A stretch of DNA of 64,000 nt from Meghimatium bilineatum (taxonomy: Eukaryota > Mollusca > Gastropoda > Stylommatophora > Philomycidae), in NCBI GenBank assembly GCA_034231615.1, contig CM067315.1:36681129-36745128 (forward strand), given 5' to 3'. The position numbers and the translations under genes were made by a program. The notes below the pieces were generated by a model. It had not been told where the DNA came from. It saw only the letters and a list, made by a program, of their open reading frames with translations, and made no database searches. Positions 55,301 to 64,000 of the stretch are shown in pieces; position 1 is the stretch's first letter; each line of letters opens with the position of its first letter.

Positions 55301-58300
55301 CTCTTCAGACTATTTTTTCTAGGGCTGTTATAGTGTCTGATTCTCAGCCCATGCTTTGAAAGATTCAGAACAGTTATTGTCAGTATGAGATGACAGTATG
55401 AGATATGTGGATGACAGTTTTAACTTTTTCCAAATTTCTTGTTGTAACATGGATCCACTGCCCTGGACATTCTGGCATTGACACAAATTAGAGAACAGAT
55501 AAGAGTGTGTTGTGATTCTGGCATTGACACAAATTAGAGAACAGATAAGAGTGTGTTGTGATTCTGGCATTGACACAAATTAGAGAACAGATAGAAGTGT
55601 GTTGTGATTCTGGCATTGACACAAATTAGAGAACAGATAAGAGTGTGTTGTGATTCTGGCATAGACACAAATTAGAGAACAGATAGGAGTATGTTGTGAT
55701 TAATTCTTTTGAATCTTGATCAGGAACCAGCATCACTGCATAAGGGACATTCTCATAAATGATCTACTTGCAATTCCATCAACCATATAAAAGTATCCAA
55801 AGCTCATTGCCCCATTCATTTATTGGTTGTGTATTATTTTGGTCTTTCTAGTGAGGCTGTACTTTCTCCCCTGGTCATTCTATCATTCTCTGAACATGTA
55901 CATTGTCTTTGTTTATCATCCTCTTTTTATCATTTGGTAATATATCCATGACTGCTATAATTAATTCAGCCCTGTCTCTTCTCATCACTTTGCCATCCAC
56001 AATAGCTTAAATTGCCAATGTATCAACTCTTTCGTTACCCCTGACTCCCGCATGACCAGGACAATATCCCATGCTATGCTCTGGTTTTGTTGAGAAGAAA
56101 TGTTTTGACACAAAATTTAGGCTTGTGTTGAATGCACCTATAATCTGTGAGTTGAGAATAGATAAAAGCAACATGTTCAAGTTGTTCAGTGAGCGCCTGT
56201 TAGAAGAGGATACTGTTTGTTAGTTGATGTATCTTCTTCTTCTTCATTGTTCATTCTCAAACTCCCATTAGATATCTCTTACCCATCGAGACCAGCACCG
56301 TGCAGAGGTGATGGGGCTTAGTTCAGCCATCAGGGGCTGGAAACTAAGACTGGTTGGGTAGTCCCACTCGAGCAGGACCATAGTCCTGCCCAAGTAAGCA
56401 GAGTGCTGAAGACGGAGGCATCCAGCCAAAAGGCGCACAGATAATCAGGATGCCACGCACAAAACACAATGGAAACATGTCTACATCCGCCCTGTGGCGG
56501 ACGTTCAGGCAGGGACGGTGCCGGGCCCTATACCTCGAAAGGGCCCAACCTCAGTTACTGGAAGTCCTTCTCAATTGCCCCGAGGAGCCAGGAGGCAAGG
56601 GAATAGAGCTACTGGCCAAACAAACAAACGACCAATAAAAATAATGCACTGGAATGCTGAGGGTGTCAACAGTAAAAGAGATGGATACAGCAAAAAATTG
56701 GAACTTGAAAATGTCCTCAGTGAAGAACAAGTTAGTATATGCTGTATCCAAGAAACACACCTCAGCAGCGACATAGCCTTCAAAATCAGAGGCTACCAGT
56801 GCTACCGGTCTGACAGAAAGGACAAGCGAAAGGGTGGAATTCTTACAATTGTTAAAAATAATATCAGCGCATGTCAGCTGGAAGTATATATGGAAGGGGC
56901 AGAATATCAGATGCTCCACCTAAAAACAGACAGTGCAGAATTCCATCTCCTGAACTACTACTGCCCAAATGATAAACCATTGGCACTAGACATAATTCCA
57001 GACAAAGAGAGACTTATAGTGTGTGGTTACTTCAACAGCCACTCCCAGAGCTGGGGCTACGATCATATTGACAAGAGAGGTGAGGAACTTGAGAGCTGGC
57101 AGGATGAAAATAATCTCATCCTTATTAACCAGCCAGCAGACTCGCCAACCTTCTACTCGAGAGCATGGCACACCACCTCTACACCAGACCTGGCATTCCA
57201 CTCACCAGGCTTGGAATGGAACATCACACATGTCGTTGGAAAGCAGCTTGGAGGTAGTGACCACAGACCAGTATTTCTGGAAATCCACAATGAATTTACC
57301 AAGGACAGCAGCACGCTCACTAGGTGGAACTATAAAAGGGCAGACTGGAAAATGTACCAGCATTTAACCAGTGTTCTAGCTAAGGACATGAACTTGGACA
57401 AAGACATCAATAGAGCAGTGAGTGAATTTAATAGATGTATACTACATGCTGCTAGTAAAACCATACCCAGGGGGGCACACAAAAACTGGAGCTGATGGAG
57501 TGTCCAATGAAATGATTAGAAACCTGGGAATTGCAGCAAGAACAAAGCTACTGCAGATCTTTAACACAAGCTGGTCCACAGGTAATGTACCACAGGCGTG
57601 GAGAGAAGCAATAATGATACCACTCCTCAAATCAGGAAAAGATGGCAACACAGTCTCCAACTTCAGGCCCATCAGCCTCACAAGCTGTCTATGTAAAACA
57701 ATGGAACACATCAATCTTAGGATGCAGTGGTACCTTGAAAGTGAAAACCTTCTGGTATCACAGCAAGCAGGTTTCAGACAGTGCTACTCTACTGAAGATC
57801 AGGCAACCTACCTCTCCCAAGAGATTGAGGATGCCTTCCAAGAAAAGAAACTGGTACTAGCAGCATGGATAGACCTCAGGAAAGCATTTGATAAGGTCTG
57901 GAAAGAAGGGCTCCTAAAGAAATTGCAAAATTGCAGGGTTAGCTCAAGAATTTACAAATTGGTAAAAACATACCTGCATAATAGAAGAGCCAGGGTACAA
58001 TTAGGTGGTCGTAAGAGCAAGAAAGTTCTATTGCGTCATGGAGTCCCCCAGGGAGGAGTCCTGTCACCCACACTTTTCTTGGTTTACATCAATGACCTAG
58101 TTGCTGAACTACCACACGGGATCAAAGTGGCAATGTATGCTGGTGATCTGGTGCACGGAAGAACATGCAACAGTGGCCACTAAACAAATACAAAGAGCTA
58201 TCGATGCCCTAACCTTATGGGCAAATAGATGGTGCGTCAGCATTAACACAGATAAGTGCAGCACTACACTCTTTACCCTCTCACCAAAACAAAAAGCTGG

Positions 58301-60201
58301 TCATATCAAGATAGATGGAGAGCTCTTGAAAGAAGACAAACTACCAACATACATCGGAGTTACTTTTGATGATAAGCTGACATGGAAGCAGCACATAAAC
58401 AAAGCAACAACAAAAGCCAGGAGGAAGTTAGCTATCCTGAGAAAACTAAGTGGAACAACATGGGGAGCCAGTGGAAATATACTCAGTAAAGTTTACCAGC
58501 AAGGCATAAGACCACACCTGGAATATGGTTCAGCTTCGTATTGTCCTGCATCAAAAACCACATTACAAGATCTAGATAAAGTGCAAAACCAGGCACTTAA
58601 AATAATGTTGGGAGCATTGAAATCAACACCCATAGCAGAAATGCTGAAAATGGGAAGAATGCAAACACTTGGCGAACGCAGAGACACAAAAGTACTAATT
58701 CAAGCAGAAAAGTTCCAGTGTATGCCAAGTCATCCAATGAAGGAAAGATTCCAAAATCTAGCAATGGGGTGACTGAAAAGGAGCAGCTTTATCCATCAAG
58801 CTAAATGACTCCGTAGACAACTTACAGACCTACCTGAAGTTGACAGCCCCTTAAGGTCTGTACCAGAACAAATCCCATGGAGTGAAAGCCATGGAATGCC
58901 AATATACATTCAGACCCATGTGAAAGGAATACTAAGCGAAGACGAACAGAACAGTGTGCAGCGAAGGACAGTCACCCTCAGTTTCCTGGATGAGGAATAT
59001 CCACAAGATATATGGGTCAGAGTGTACACAAATGGGTCAGTACAGAATGCTGTGAGGAATGTAGGTGCAGGTGTATATATAGAATATCCACACAAGCCTA
59101 GAGATACAATCAGAACACCAACAGGAAAATTCTGCAATAATTATGATGCAGAAATCCAGGCAATTAGTGTGGCAGCTAAAAAACTGCTGAACTCCAACTC
59201 TGGCCTACAGCCTGTGGTATTCCTGACAGATGCAAGGTCAGTGCTTCAAGCTCTCCAGTCTGGAAAACTAACAGACTTGAAAAAATTACTTAGCGAATTG
59301 TCTTACCAGTATAGGGTAACCATGCAGTGGATACCCTCTCACTGTGGAATACCAGGTAATGAAAAAGCAGACCAACTGGCTAAGGAAGGTGCTGCCGAAG
59401 ACCAACCAGATATACCAATCACCTACCATCAGAAAAAACAGATGATCAAGTCAATAAGATAGCACAAACACCAACACAAGATGACTATCACATTCTGAAC
59501 AGATCAGAACAAGTTATAATTCTACACCTCAGAACAGGACACAACCGACTCTGCAGTCTCTGGCAGACATATTGGCCAGAGGAAACAACACTGGAATCAA
59601 AACTCTATGGGACACTGTATGAACTACAAAAGACAGTGAGTTTTATTAAGGATACAGAATTACAGATATAGACATGTTTCAAGTGAACGAAAGAAGAAGA
59701 AGAAGAAGATATCTCTTATATAGCAGGACAATGATCCTACTAGATTACGAGCAGGCACTTGTGACCCCTGTCAGATTTGAGGATTGAGGATAGTGTGTTG
59801 ATGTATCCACTACAGTACCTGACCCTATCAGATTGTTTGTTTTATGATATTAAGAAGAATTTTAATTATATGTGGATGTAGAAAATAATTTAGAATTTCA
59901 AGAGTTTAGGTTTTAATTGTAAAACATTTTTATTAGCAATTCCATTACCTTCATCTGCGATTAAACATGTGCCAACCAAAATAGAATGGACACCTAATGA
60001 CCAAGCAGCCATTAAAATACAGTGTATGGTTAGAAATTATTTGGCAAAAATAACTTTGGGAAGGAAAAGACAAGAAAAAGAGGCTTATGAAGCACAAATG
60101 GATAAATTAGAAAATGAGGTAAGACACTGACTATCTCTAATTATTAATGTCTTTTCATATTATCTAAAATGGCTAATATCTCTACTTTCTATATACTGAT
60201 T

Positions 60202-60258
<57 letters not shown>

Positions 60259-63200
60259 CATGTTAGTTTTTTTCTGTCAACATATATGTACATAGATGTC
60301 AATTAGCATGGATTTTTCATATTGATATGAATTTCGCGCACAAATCTTCTTTTGTGTGGAAAAAACTCATTTGTTATTAAATTTCAGTAATTACTATTAA
60401 TGCAGGTATTTTTATCTCAATTGATTCGTGATTCTTGATTAGGAACAAGCGTTACAGCACTGGGGGCATTCCATTATATGCTCTGCTTGCCGTTCCATCA
60501 GCCATCTAAAAGTGTATAAGCTCAGTGTCCCAGTCAGTTGTTGATTACACGTTCTTCTGATCTTTCTGGAGAGGGAGCACTTTCTCCCATCGCCTCTAGT
60601 CACTCCCATTTCTACCATTCCCTGAATATGTACATATGCAACTTCCTCCTCATCTTCTCGTAGGGTATCCATGACTGCTCTAATCAATTCAATCCTATCT
60701 CTTCTTATCTTGGTGCTGTTCACCAAAGCTTTACCAGCCAACACATTGACTGTTTCATTTCACCTGACCCCAGCATGACCAGGACAGTAAATCCATGTAA
60801 TGCTCTGCGCATTGTCAAGAAGACTGACCCATTCAGTTTGGATCATACACTTTTCTATCTTGCGCAGCATACTTTGAGGTCTGATAGAATCACTGAGTCT
60901 GTTGGCGGTTGTGAGACATGGCCAAGTGAGAGCTGCTGTCACCGCTTCTATTTCCATTCTCATACTTGTTGTAGTGGGGTAGGCAGCTGACTTCTCAGCT
61001 AATTTCTTGCCATTTTGGTAGGCCATGAAACCCCAACCACACCTGTTTGTTTTTTGCATTACTGAGCCGTTTGTGTAAATTATTGTATCGTGTGGCTTCG
61101 AGTGCTGCAGTATGATTTTTGGATCATTTCCTCCGTTCTGTTGGCAGCCCAGTCGAGGCACTCTCTTCCCATCTGTATCACCACTGTTGTCAATATTTTT
61201 CTCTCTTTGCCAAATGTCACCCATTCACAGCCTCTTCCCACTTCTTCCAGCGCACAAACTCTGAGTAGGGTATCTTCTGCTTCTGCCATCCAGGACCTTC
61301 CTCTCTAGATACGCTGTCCTTTTATACTTTCTAGAGATTGGTGTAAGACGTGATGATCATTATTGGTGACCTTGAAGTATTCTTTAACCTGGGCTATTTT
61401 ATGTCTTGATTTGATGCTATGTAGGTCTAGGAGAAACCTCATAGCCATGATAGGTGTATCTTCCGTGCACGAATCGGACTCATCGGACATCTACAAACTC
61501 ACAAACCAAATTAGACAATTACCAATTCTAATTTTTTTTTTTCCCATCACATTTATTGTTTTATGCCATACTTATCTTTGCTTGCAAGGGAGGAACATCA
61601 TCATTATCTCTTGTGCATCCTAGGACAGTTCTCATGGCCTCATTTTGAACTCTCTTTCCAATCTATCCACCTGTGTTTGCGACAATATCAATAAACCTAA
61701 ATCAAAGTCCAACACAGATACCACTGCCTGCATCATCTGAAAAAGGGTTTGCTGCGGCATCTCTGCAGATGCCATGATTTTGACTGCACTGACACCCTTC
61801 CCTCATTGATATTGTCAACATGTTTCGTGAAAGATAGACTTCTATCAAAAGTGATGCCTAGATATTTCATAGTCTGCTCTCTGTCAATGCTGATACCCAT
61901 GCAAGAGACTACTGGTAATGTGTCTGTGACTATTTTGTTGTTCAGTGAGAACCAGGCGATGTTTGCCTTGATGGGATTGATAACTGCCTTGTAGTTAGTA
62001 CGCCAGAGAGGCAAATCTTCTAGATTACGCTGGATGTCATTATTCATGTCTCTTCTGTTTCTGCCGTGCTTGTACAGCAAGAGGTCATTCGCATATGTTA
62101 GTATCCTGCTGGGCCCAGCATCTTGAAGCTGCATTATTTTGTATGTGTAGATGTTAAAGAGTACAGGTGATAGTGGCGATCCCTGTGGTGATCCCGGTGC
62201 TATAGTTCTGATCACTGATGTCCAGGATCCCAATCTCAGAACAACATGTCTGTACATTAACACCATTGCTATCCATAGAATTATCCACCAGTCGATGCTG
62301 AGTTTGCTTAGCAGATGTATTAGCTGGCCAAAGCTGACTCTACAGTAAGTATCGTCTAGGTCGACCGTGGCGACCACTGTTTCCTCCTGTGCCTGAAATC
62401 CCTCGTAGATGTCATAGGCGAGGATTGCCGCATTTGTGGTTGTGTCTCTCCTTGGTCTGTATGCACCTAGGGTGTCAGGAAGTAGGCCTCTATTTTCTAA
62501 ATCAAATACCATTCTTCTAGCGATTATCCTCTCCAGCACCTTGCCTTAGACATTTTGTAAGGTGATGATACGATAATTCTTGATGGCGGAGGTGTCTTTG
62601 CCAGGGGGAGAAGGTAGCTGTGTAGCTACTCTTCTGGTATGTGTCCTGTTTTCAGACTTGTGTTGAAATCATCAACAATTGTTTTAAGCTGGTCATCTGC
62701 AATATCTTTCAAGAGGCTGTAGAGTATTCCATCGGGCCCTGGTGTGCCATCTGATGTTTTCTTTACAATCTCTTGTACATACTCCAACGAGACCAGTTCC
62801 TCATCAGCGATATCGTTTGTTACCAGCGGTGCTGTTAAAGTGGCCACTATAGTCTTACGTTCATCAATATTGTTCTGGTCTGATTGTTGGAGGTATCTGC
62901 TGAAGAAAGTGCTGCCCTTCTGCTCATCTGTGGTTAGTATAAGCCCCGACTCGTCCTTCAAGTACACGTTTAATTTTGTGTCAGTTTTTAGATTCATTGC
63001 CTTGTGTAATTTCCGAAATTTGTATAGGGTACTATTTTTATCTCATACACATGTAATGAACGTGTTGATGGGCCAAAAACAAAATAGGTCTTTTGGTGAA
63101 AATTCTGACATTTTTATTAAAATATACATATAAATTGTAAAAAATATGAATTTATGAAAAAATAAGTTGACTGCTATGTATATATGAAATGTTAATTTTC

Positions 63201-63802
63201 TATGTCAACATAATGTATGAAATGTTAATTGCTTTTACTGTGTTCCATATTCAGTTTTACTAATGAGCAGTGCATAGTTATCAACCAGTTGAGATTAAAA
63301 ACTATACAAGAACTCCAGAAAAACCTTACAGAATGAAGAACAAGCTTACACAATGTATAGGGCCATGTCTGAAGAGAGGATGGTTCATAAAAAACAAAAA
63401 TAACCGGGCGTGTTTGCCAACCTTTTTGGCTAAACCAATCAATAGTAGCCTACTCAAATTCATATTCTGCTTTTCTGGGTGGGGTGGGGAGGGGGGGTGA
63501 GATGAACACCTCAGCTGACATATGTATATAAATAATAATAAGAATTCCTGTTATTCTTATCCTCAAATATATTACTTTTATTATCAGTTACATTTCTACC
63601 TTACCTTACCTTTTCCATTTGTAATTGTTCACAACAGGCTTTTCTTTACTTGATGAAATTGGAGAAAGAGGAATCTGACAGGAAAAGACAAAAAGAAGAA
63701 GATGAGAAGAAAAAGAAACAAGAAGATATCAAAAGAAGAAAACGAATGCTAGAAGCAGCTTTTGATGGGGAAGTGGATTTAATGCGACAAGTTGTACAAG
63801 AG
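52172..63802 (+). CDS. IQANK1: IQ-motif and ankyrin-type protein, IQANK1-like, 5' part
   Basis: Three plus-strand exons join in matching phases and give about 159 residues before the gene leaves the window. Exon 1 gives a basic Ser/Pro/Lys-rich N-terminus. Exon 2 gives an IQ-type calmodulin-binding motif (AAIKIQCMVRNYLAKITLGRK). Exon 3 gives a long charged coiled coil and then LEAAFDGEVDLMRQVV, which reads as the first ankyrin-like helix pair. This order matches IQ motif and ankyrin repeat domain-containing protein 1; its molecular role is poorly known. Intron 1 (7.6 kb) carries a full-span LINE-A, and intron 2 (3.5 kb) an antisense LINE-B. The name rests on recalled architecture, and other IQ/coiled-coil proteins remain possible. 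Confidence 0.68.
52345..52560 (-). mobile_element. RTE LINE 3' end
   Basis: The minus strand reads WTPEGKRK, GRPKATLKNTTLKEGEIIDC and KTIQELKLQAADQITWRIKT. It begins just inside intron 1 of the IQANK1-like gene. Confidence 0.7.
52565..53810. other. Intron 1 of the IQANK1-like gene: nothing recognised
   Basis: AT-rich sequence without repeat or exon support. Confidence 0.35.
53815..54090 (-). mobile_element. RTE RT fragment
   Basis: The minus strand reads TRHIDQDIITAIYQKLRTR, WARKLTQSSVIPLPKKYNLK and LCKKYKLIS, the WxxSxVIPLPKKGxxxxCxNYRxIS block of RT. Confidence 0.65.
54387..54514 (+). mobile_element. Very short LINE 3' end with 12-bp TSD
   Basis: 128-bp insert reading HWPTEMDIHRKMYGSTEELS and NTAAFIKKTGLAV, then an AGAAGAA tail. 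GAACATTACTAA flanks it at 54,375-54,386 and 54,515-54,526. Same family as 26,575-26,880. Confidence 0.92.
54900..55470 (+). mobile_element. LINE-B RNase H fragment
   Basis: Reads DEYVILFTDGSIHSSDKSGW and GFIAGSSGKVITKLN, then with shifts MWTEAVTAALQLL-type, VIVSDSQPML and VVTWIHCPGHSGIDTN. The RNase H acidic motifs are recognisable. Two tandem duplications have broken it. Confidence 0.8.
55103..55237. repeat. 68-bp tandem duplication inside RNase H
   Basis: Units start AGTAGTGATAAATCTGG (55,103) and AGTAGTGATACATCTGG (55,171). A period not divisible by three shifts the frame. Confidence 0.92.
55471..55700. repeat. 46-bp tandem repeat, five copies, from the RNase H GHSGI motif
   Basis: Starts at 55,471, 55,517, 55,563, 55,609 and 55,655. 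Each unit repeats TCTGGCATTGACACAAATTA, the codons for SGIDTN of the RNase H motif. Confidence 0.95.
55701..56150 (-). mobile_element. LINE-B 3' end in inverse orientation
   Basis: The minus strand reads RNESVDTLAI, AIVDGKVMRRDRAELI and AVMDILPNDKK, and ends in the LINE-B terminus (CCTGATCAAGATTC near 55,710-55,723). It abuts the plus-strand RNase H fragment. Confidence 0.75.
56270..56281. repeat. 12-bp TSD, 5' side of LINE-A copy 2
   Basis: AGATATCTCTTA, identical to 59,707-59,718. Confidence 0.9.
56494..57495 (+). CDS. LINE-A copy 2 AP-endonuclease ORF (defective)
   Basis: Open for 333 codons. Motifs in order: IMHWNAEGVNSK, CIQETHLSSD (catalytic Glu), KGGILTIVKNN, VCGYFNSHSQSWG (catalytic Asp replaced by Tyr), ADSPTFYSR and GGSDHRPVFLEI (SDH motif). 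It ends at the internal deletion. This domain would nick target DNA. Confidence 0.85.
   Translation: MADVQAGTVPGPIPRKGPTSVTGSPSQLPRGARRQGNRATGQTNKRPIKIMHWNAEGVNSKRDGYSKKLELENVLSEEQVSICCIQETHLSSDIAFKIRGYQCYRSDRKDKRKGGILTIVKNNISACQLEVYMEGAEYQMLHLKTDSAEFHLLNYYCPNDKPLALDIIPDKERLIVCGYFNSHSQSWGYDHIDKRGEELESWQDENNLILINQPADSPTFYSRAWHTTSTPDLAFHSPGLEWNITHVVGKQLGGSDHRPVFLEIHNEFTKDSSTLTRWNYKRADWKMYQHLTSVLAKDMNLDKDINRAVSEFNRCILHAASKTIPRGAHKNWS
57488..58772 (+). pseudogene. LINE-A copy 2 RT, frameshifted at YADD
   Basis: Near-identical to copy 1 RT. An 8-bp loss between two CTG triplets turns the catalytic block into MYAGDLVHG and shifts frame; the original frame resumes as VIWCTEEHATVATKQ. It ends at the same TGA position as copy 1. 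Confidence 0.88.
58773..59670 (+). pseudogene. LINE-A copy 2 RNase H (mutated)
   Basis: Follows the shared TGA and a second stop (CGA to TGA). RNase H reads VYTNGSVQN with the catalytic Asp changed, then WIPSHCGIPGNEKADQLA. A stop at 59,460 and an internal deletion remove most of the C-terminal region. Confidence 0.85.
59707..59718. repeat. 12-bp TSD, 3' side of LINE-A copy 2
   Basis: AGATATCTCTTA directly after the GAAGAAGA tail. Confidence 0.9.
59937..60118 (+). CDS. IQANK1: IQANK1-like exon 2 (IQ motif)
   Basis: 182 nt. The acceptor is TTATTAG|CA; two bases complete the Ala codon split with exon 1, then 60 codons follow. It contains one IQ motif (IQxxxRxxLxxxxxGRKR pattern, residues about 20-40 of the exon) and a charged helix. 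The donor is GAG|GTAAGA, phase 0. It lies 219 bp after the end of the LINE-A insertion. Confidence 0.75.
60203..60256. repeat. (TA)n microsatellite
   Basis: Pure TA run of about 54 bp in intron 2 of the IQANK1-like gene. Confidence 0.92.
61462..61604 (+). mobile_element. Zinc-finger RTE 3' end nested in LINE-B
   Basis: 143-bp 5'-truncated insert carrying the end of the C2H2 finger ([17 protein letters not shown]) and the GCAAGGGAGGAACATCATCAT terminus. A 5-bp TATCT flanks both sides (61,457-61,461 and 61,605-61,609). LINE-B coding resumes across it. Confidence 0.85.
61733..62539 (-). pseudogene. LINE-B reverse transcriptase ORF (active site mutated)
   Basis: 268 open codons of RT. The catalytic motif is YAND, with the first Asp replaced by Asn, so it should be inactive. 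Upstream RT sequence lies in other frames to 62,997. Confidence 0.85.
63050..63630. other. Intron 2 of the IQANK1-like gene: nothing recognised
   Basis: AT-rich with a G-rich run near 63,478-63,497. Confidence 0.35.
63638..63802 (+). CDS. IQANK1: IQANK1-like exon 3 (coiled coil, ankyrin start)
   Basis: 165 nt, phase 0 to 0, acceptor CACAACAG|GCT. A Lys/Glu/Arg-rich coiled coil is followed by RMLEAAFDGEVDLMRQVV, typical of the opening of an ankyrin stack. The donor GAG|GTTAAA is weak-to-moderate, so the exact end could differ. Confidence 0.7.
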
Positions 63803-64000
63803 GTTAAAAAAAAATATGTCCTCATGTTATTAAACTTTCAGTTACATTTGAGTACTAGAGTGTATTTATATTTTTGTACGTTAGGACTATCATCATTGCA
63901 TTTTGACCTACAGTCCTTTGTGCTGGATGCCTTTGTGCCAGGTAACAAGGGTAGTTAATGAGTTTACCTCTCTTTTGGAGATGCACCCTTTTCAACTAGC

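Larger units (their letters stand above)
56282..59706 (+). mobile_element. LINE-A copy 2, both ends present, internally deleted
   Basis: Plus-strand LINE with 5' UTR, AP-endonuclease, RT, RNase H and a (GAA)n tail, flanked by the 12-bp TSD AGATATCTCTTA (56,270-56,281 and 59,707-59,718). Relative to copy 1 it has lost the segment between endonuclease and RT (join near 57,488), 8 bp at the YADD site (near 58,140), and about 105 bp of the C-terminal Cys/His region (near 59,561). The first RNase H Asp is Asn (YTNGS) and the endonuclease GDFN Asp is Tyr (GYFN). It cannot move by itself. Confidence 0.93.
60420..63032 (-). mobile_element. LINE-B, 5'-truncated, with RT and RNase H
   Basis: Minus-strand element in intron 2 of the IQANK1-like gene, flanked by 13-bp TSDs (TATTTTTATCTCA, 60,407-60,419 and 63,033-63,045). 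It reads TPGPDGILYSLLK, VLERIIARRMVFDLEN, YRPRRDTTTNAAIL, VATVDLDDTYCRVSF, GSPQGSPLSPVLFNIY, LTYANDLLLY (YADD changed to YAND), KYLGITFDRSLSFTKHVD, then RNase H (IIYTNGSVMQ, MRMEIEAVTAAL, IYCPGHAGVR) and a C-terminal LTGTLSLYTFRWL block. RNase H also has Asn for its first Asp. Stops and shifts are present, and a zinc-finger RTE scrap interrupts it at 61,462. Confidence 0.92.

Noticed and set aside
59707-59718. Possible regulatory palindrome AGATATCT
   Set aside because: Better explained as the target-site duplication of LINE-A copy 2.

Overview
This window is AT-rich, intron-rich metazoan nuclear DNA. The host protein set, the abundance of RTE-type and RNase H-bearing non-LTR retrotransposons, and tRNA-derived SINEs suggest a lophotrochozoan, most likely a gastropod mollusc. 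That is inference; no species marker was found. There are no bacterial-type operons, rRNA genes or CRISPR arrays.

Host genes. (1) Minus strand, 7.5-14.1 kb: a large 5' coding exon plus one phase-matched downstream exon of an unrecognised gene. Two more minus-strand exon-like segments at the left edge (119-551) may belong to it or to a neighbour. (2) Minus strand, 27,816-50,301: a complete ten-exon uroporphyrinogen decarboxylase gene (UROD, heme synthesis), rebuilt exon by exon with matching phases (1,116 nt, 371 residues). Exon 1 is the least certain, and an alternative start lies at 48,150-48,167. (3) Plus strand, from 52,172 off the right edge: three phase-matched exons of an IQ-motif / ankyrin-type protein resembling IQANK1, divergent from UROD.

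Mobile DNA fills most of the rest. LINE family A (AP endonuclease, RT, RNase H; I/Nimb-like) has one 5'-truncated copy (2,428-5,127, minus) with a 12-bp target-site duplication (TSD), one copy retaining its 5' end (56,282-59,706, plus) with a different 12-bp TSD, and older pieces at 12.4 and 35.0 kb. LINE family B (RT plus RNase H) is best seen at 60,420-63,032 with a 13-bp TSD. An RTE-type family ending in a C2H2 zinc finger occurs about six times, and other RTE pieces with GAT-rich tails are scattered. Several insertions are nested with readable TSDs. tRNA-derived SINEs, a pogo/Tigger-like MITE and a hAT-like terminus are also present.

Tandem repeats are unusually varied: 18, 18, 31, 32, 41, 46, 46, 47, 68, 89 and 179 bp periods. 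At least two are built from pieces of LINEs, and one 47-bp array sits next to a duplicated splice-acceptor fragment of UROD exon 4. Most large UROD and IQANK1-like introns owe much of their length to these elements.
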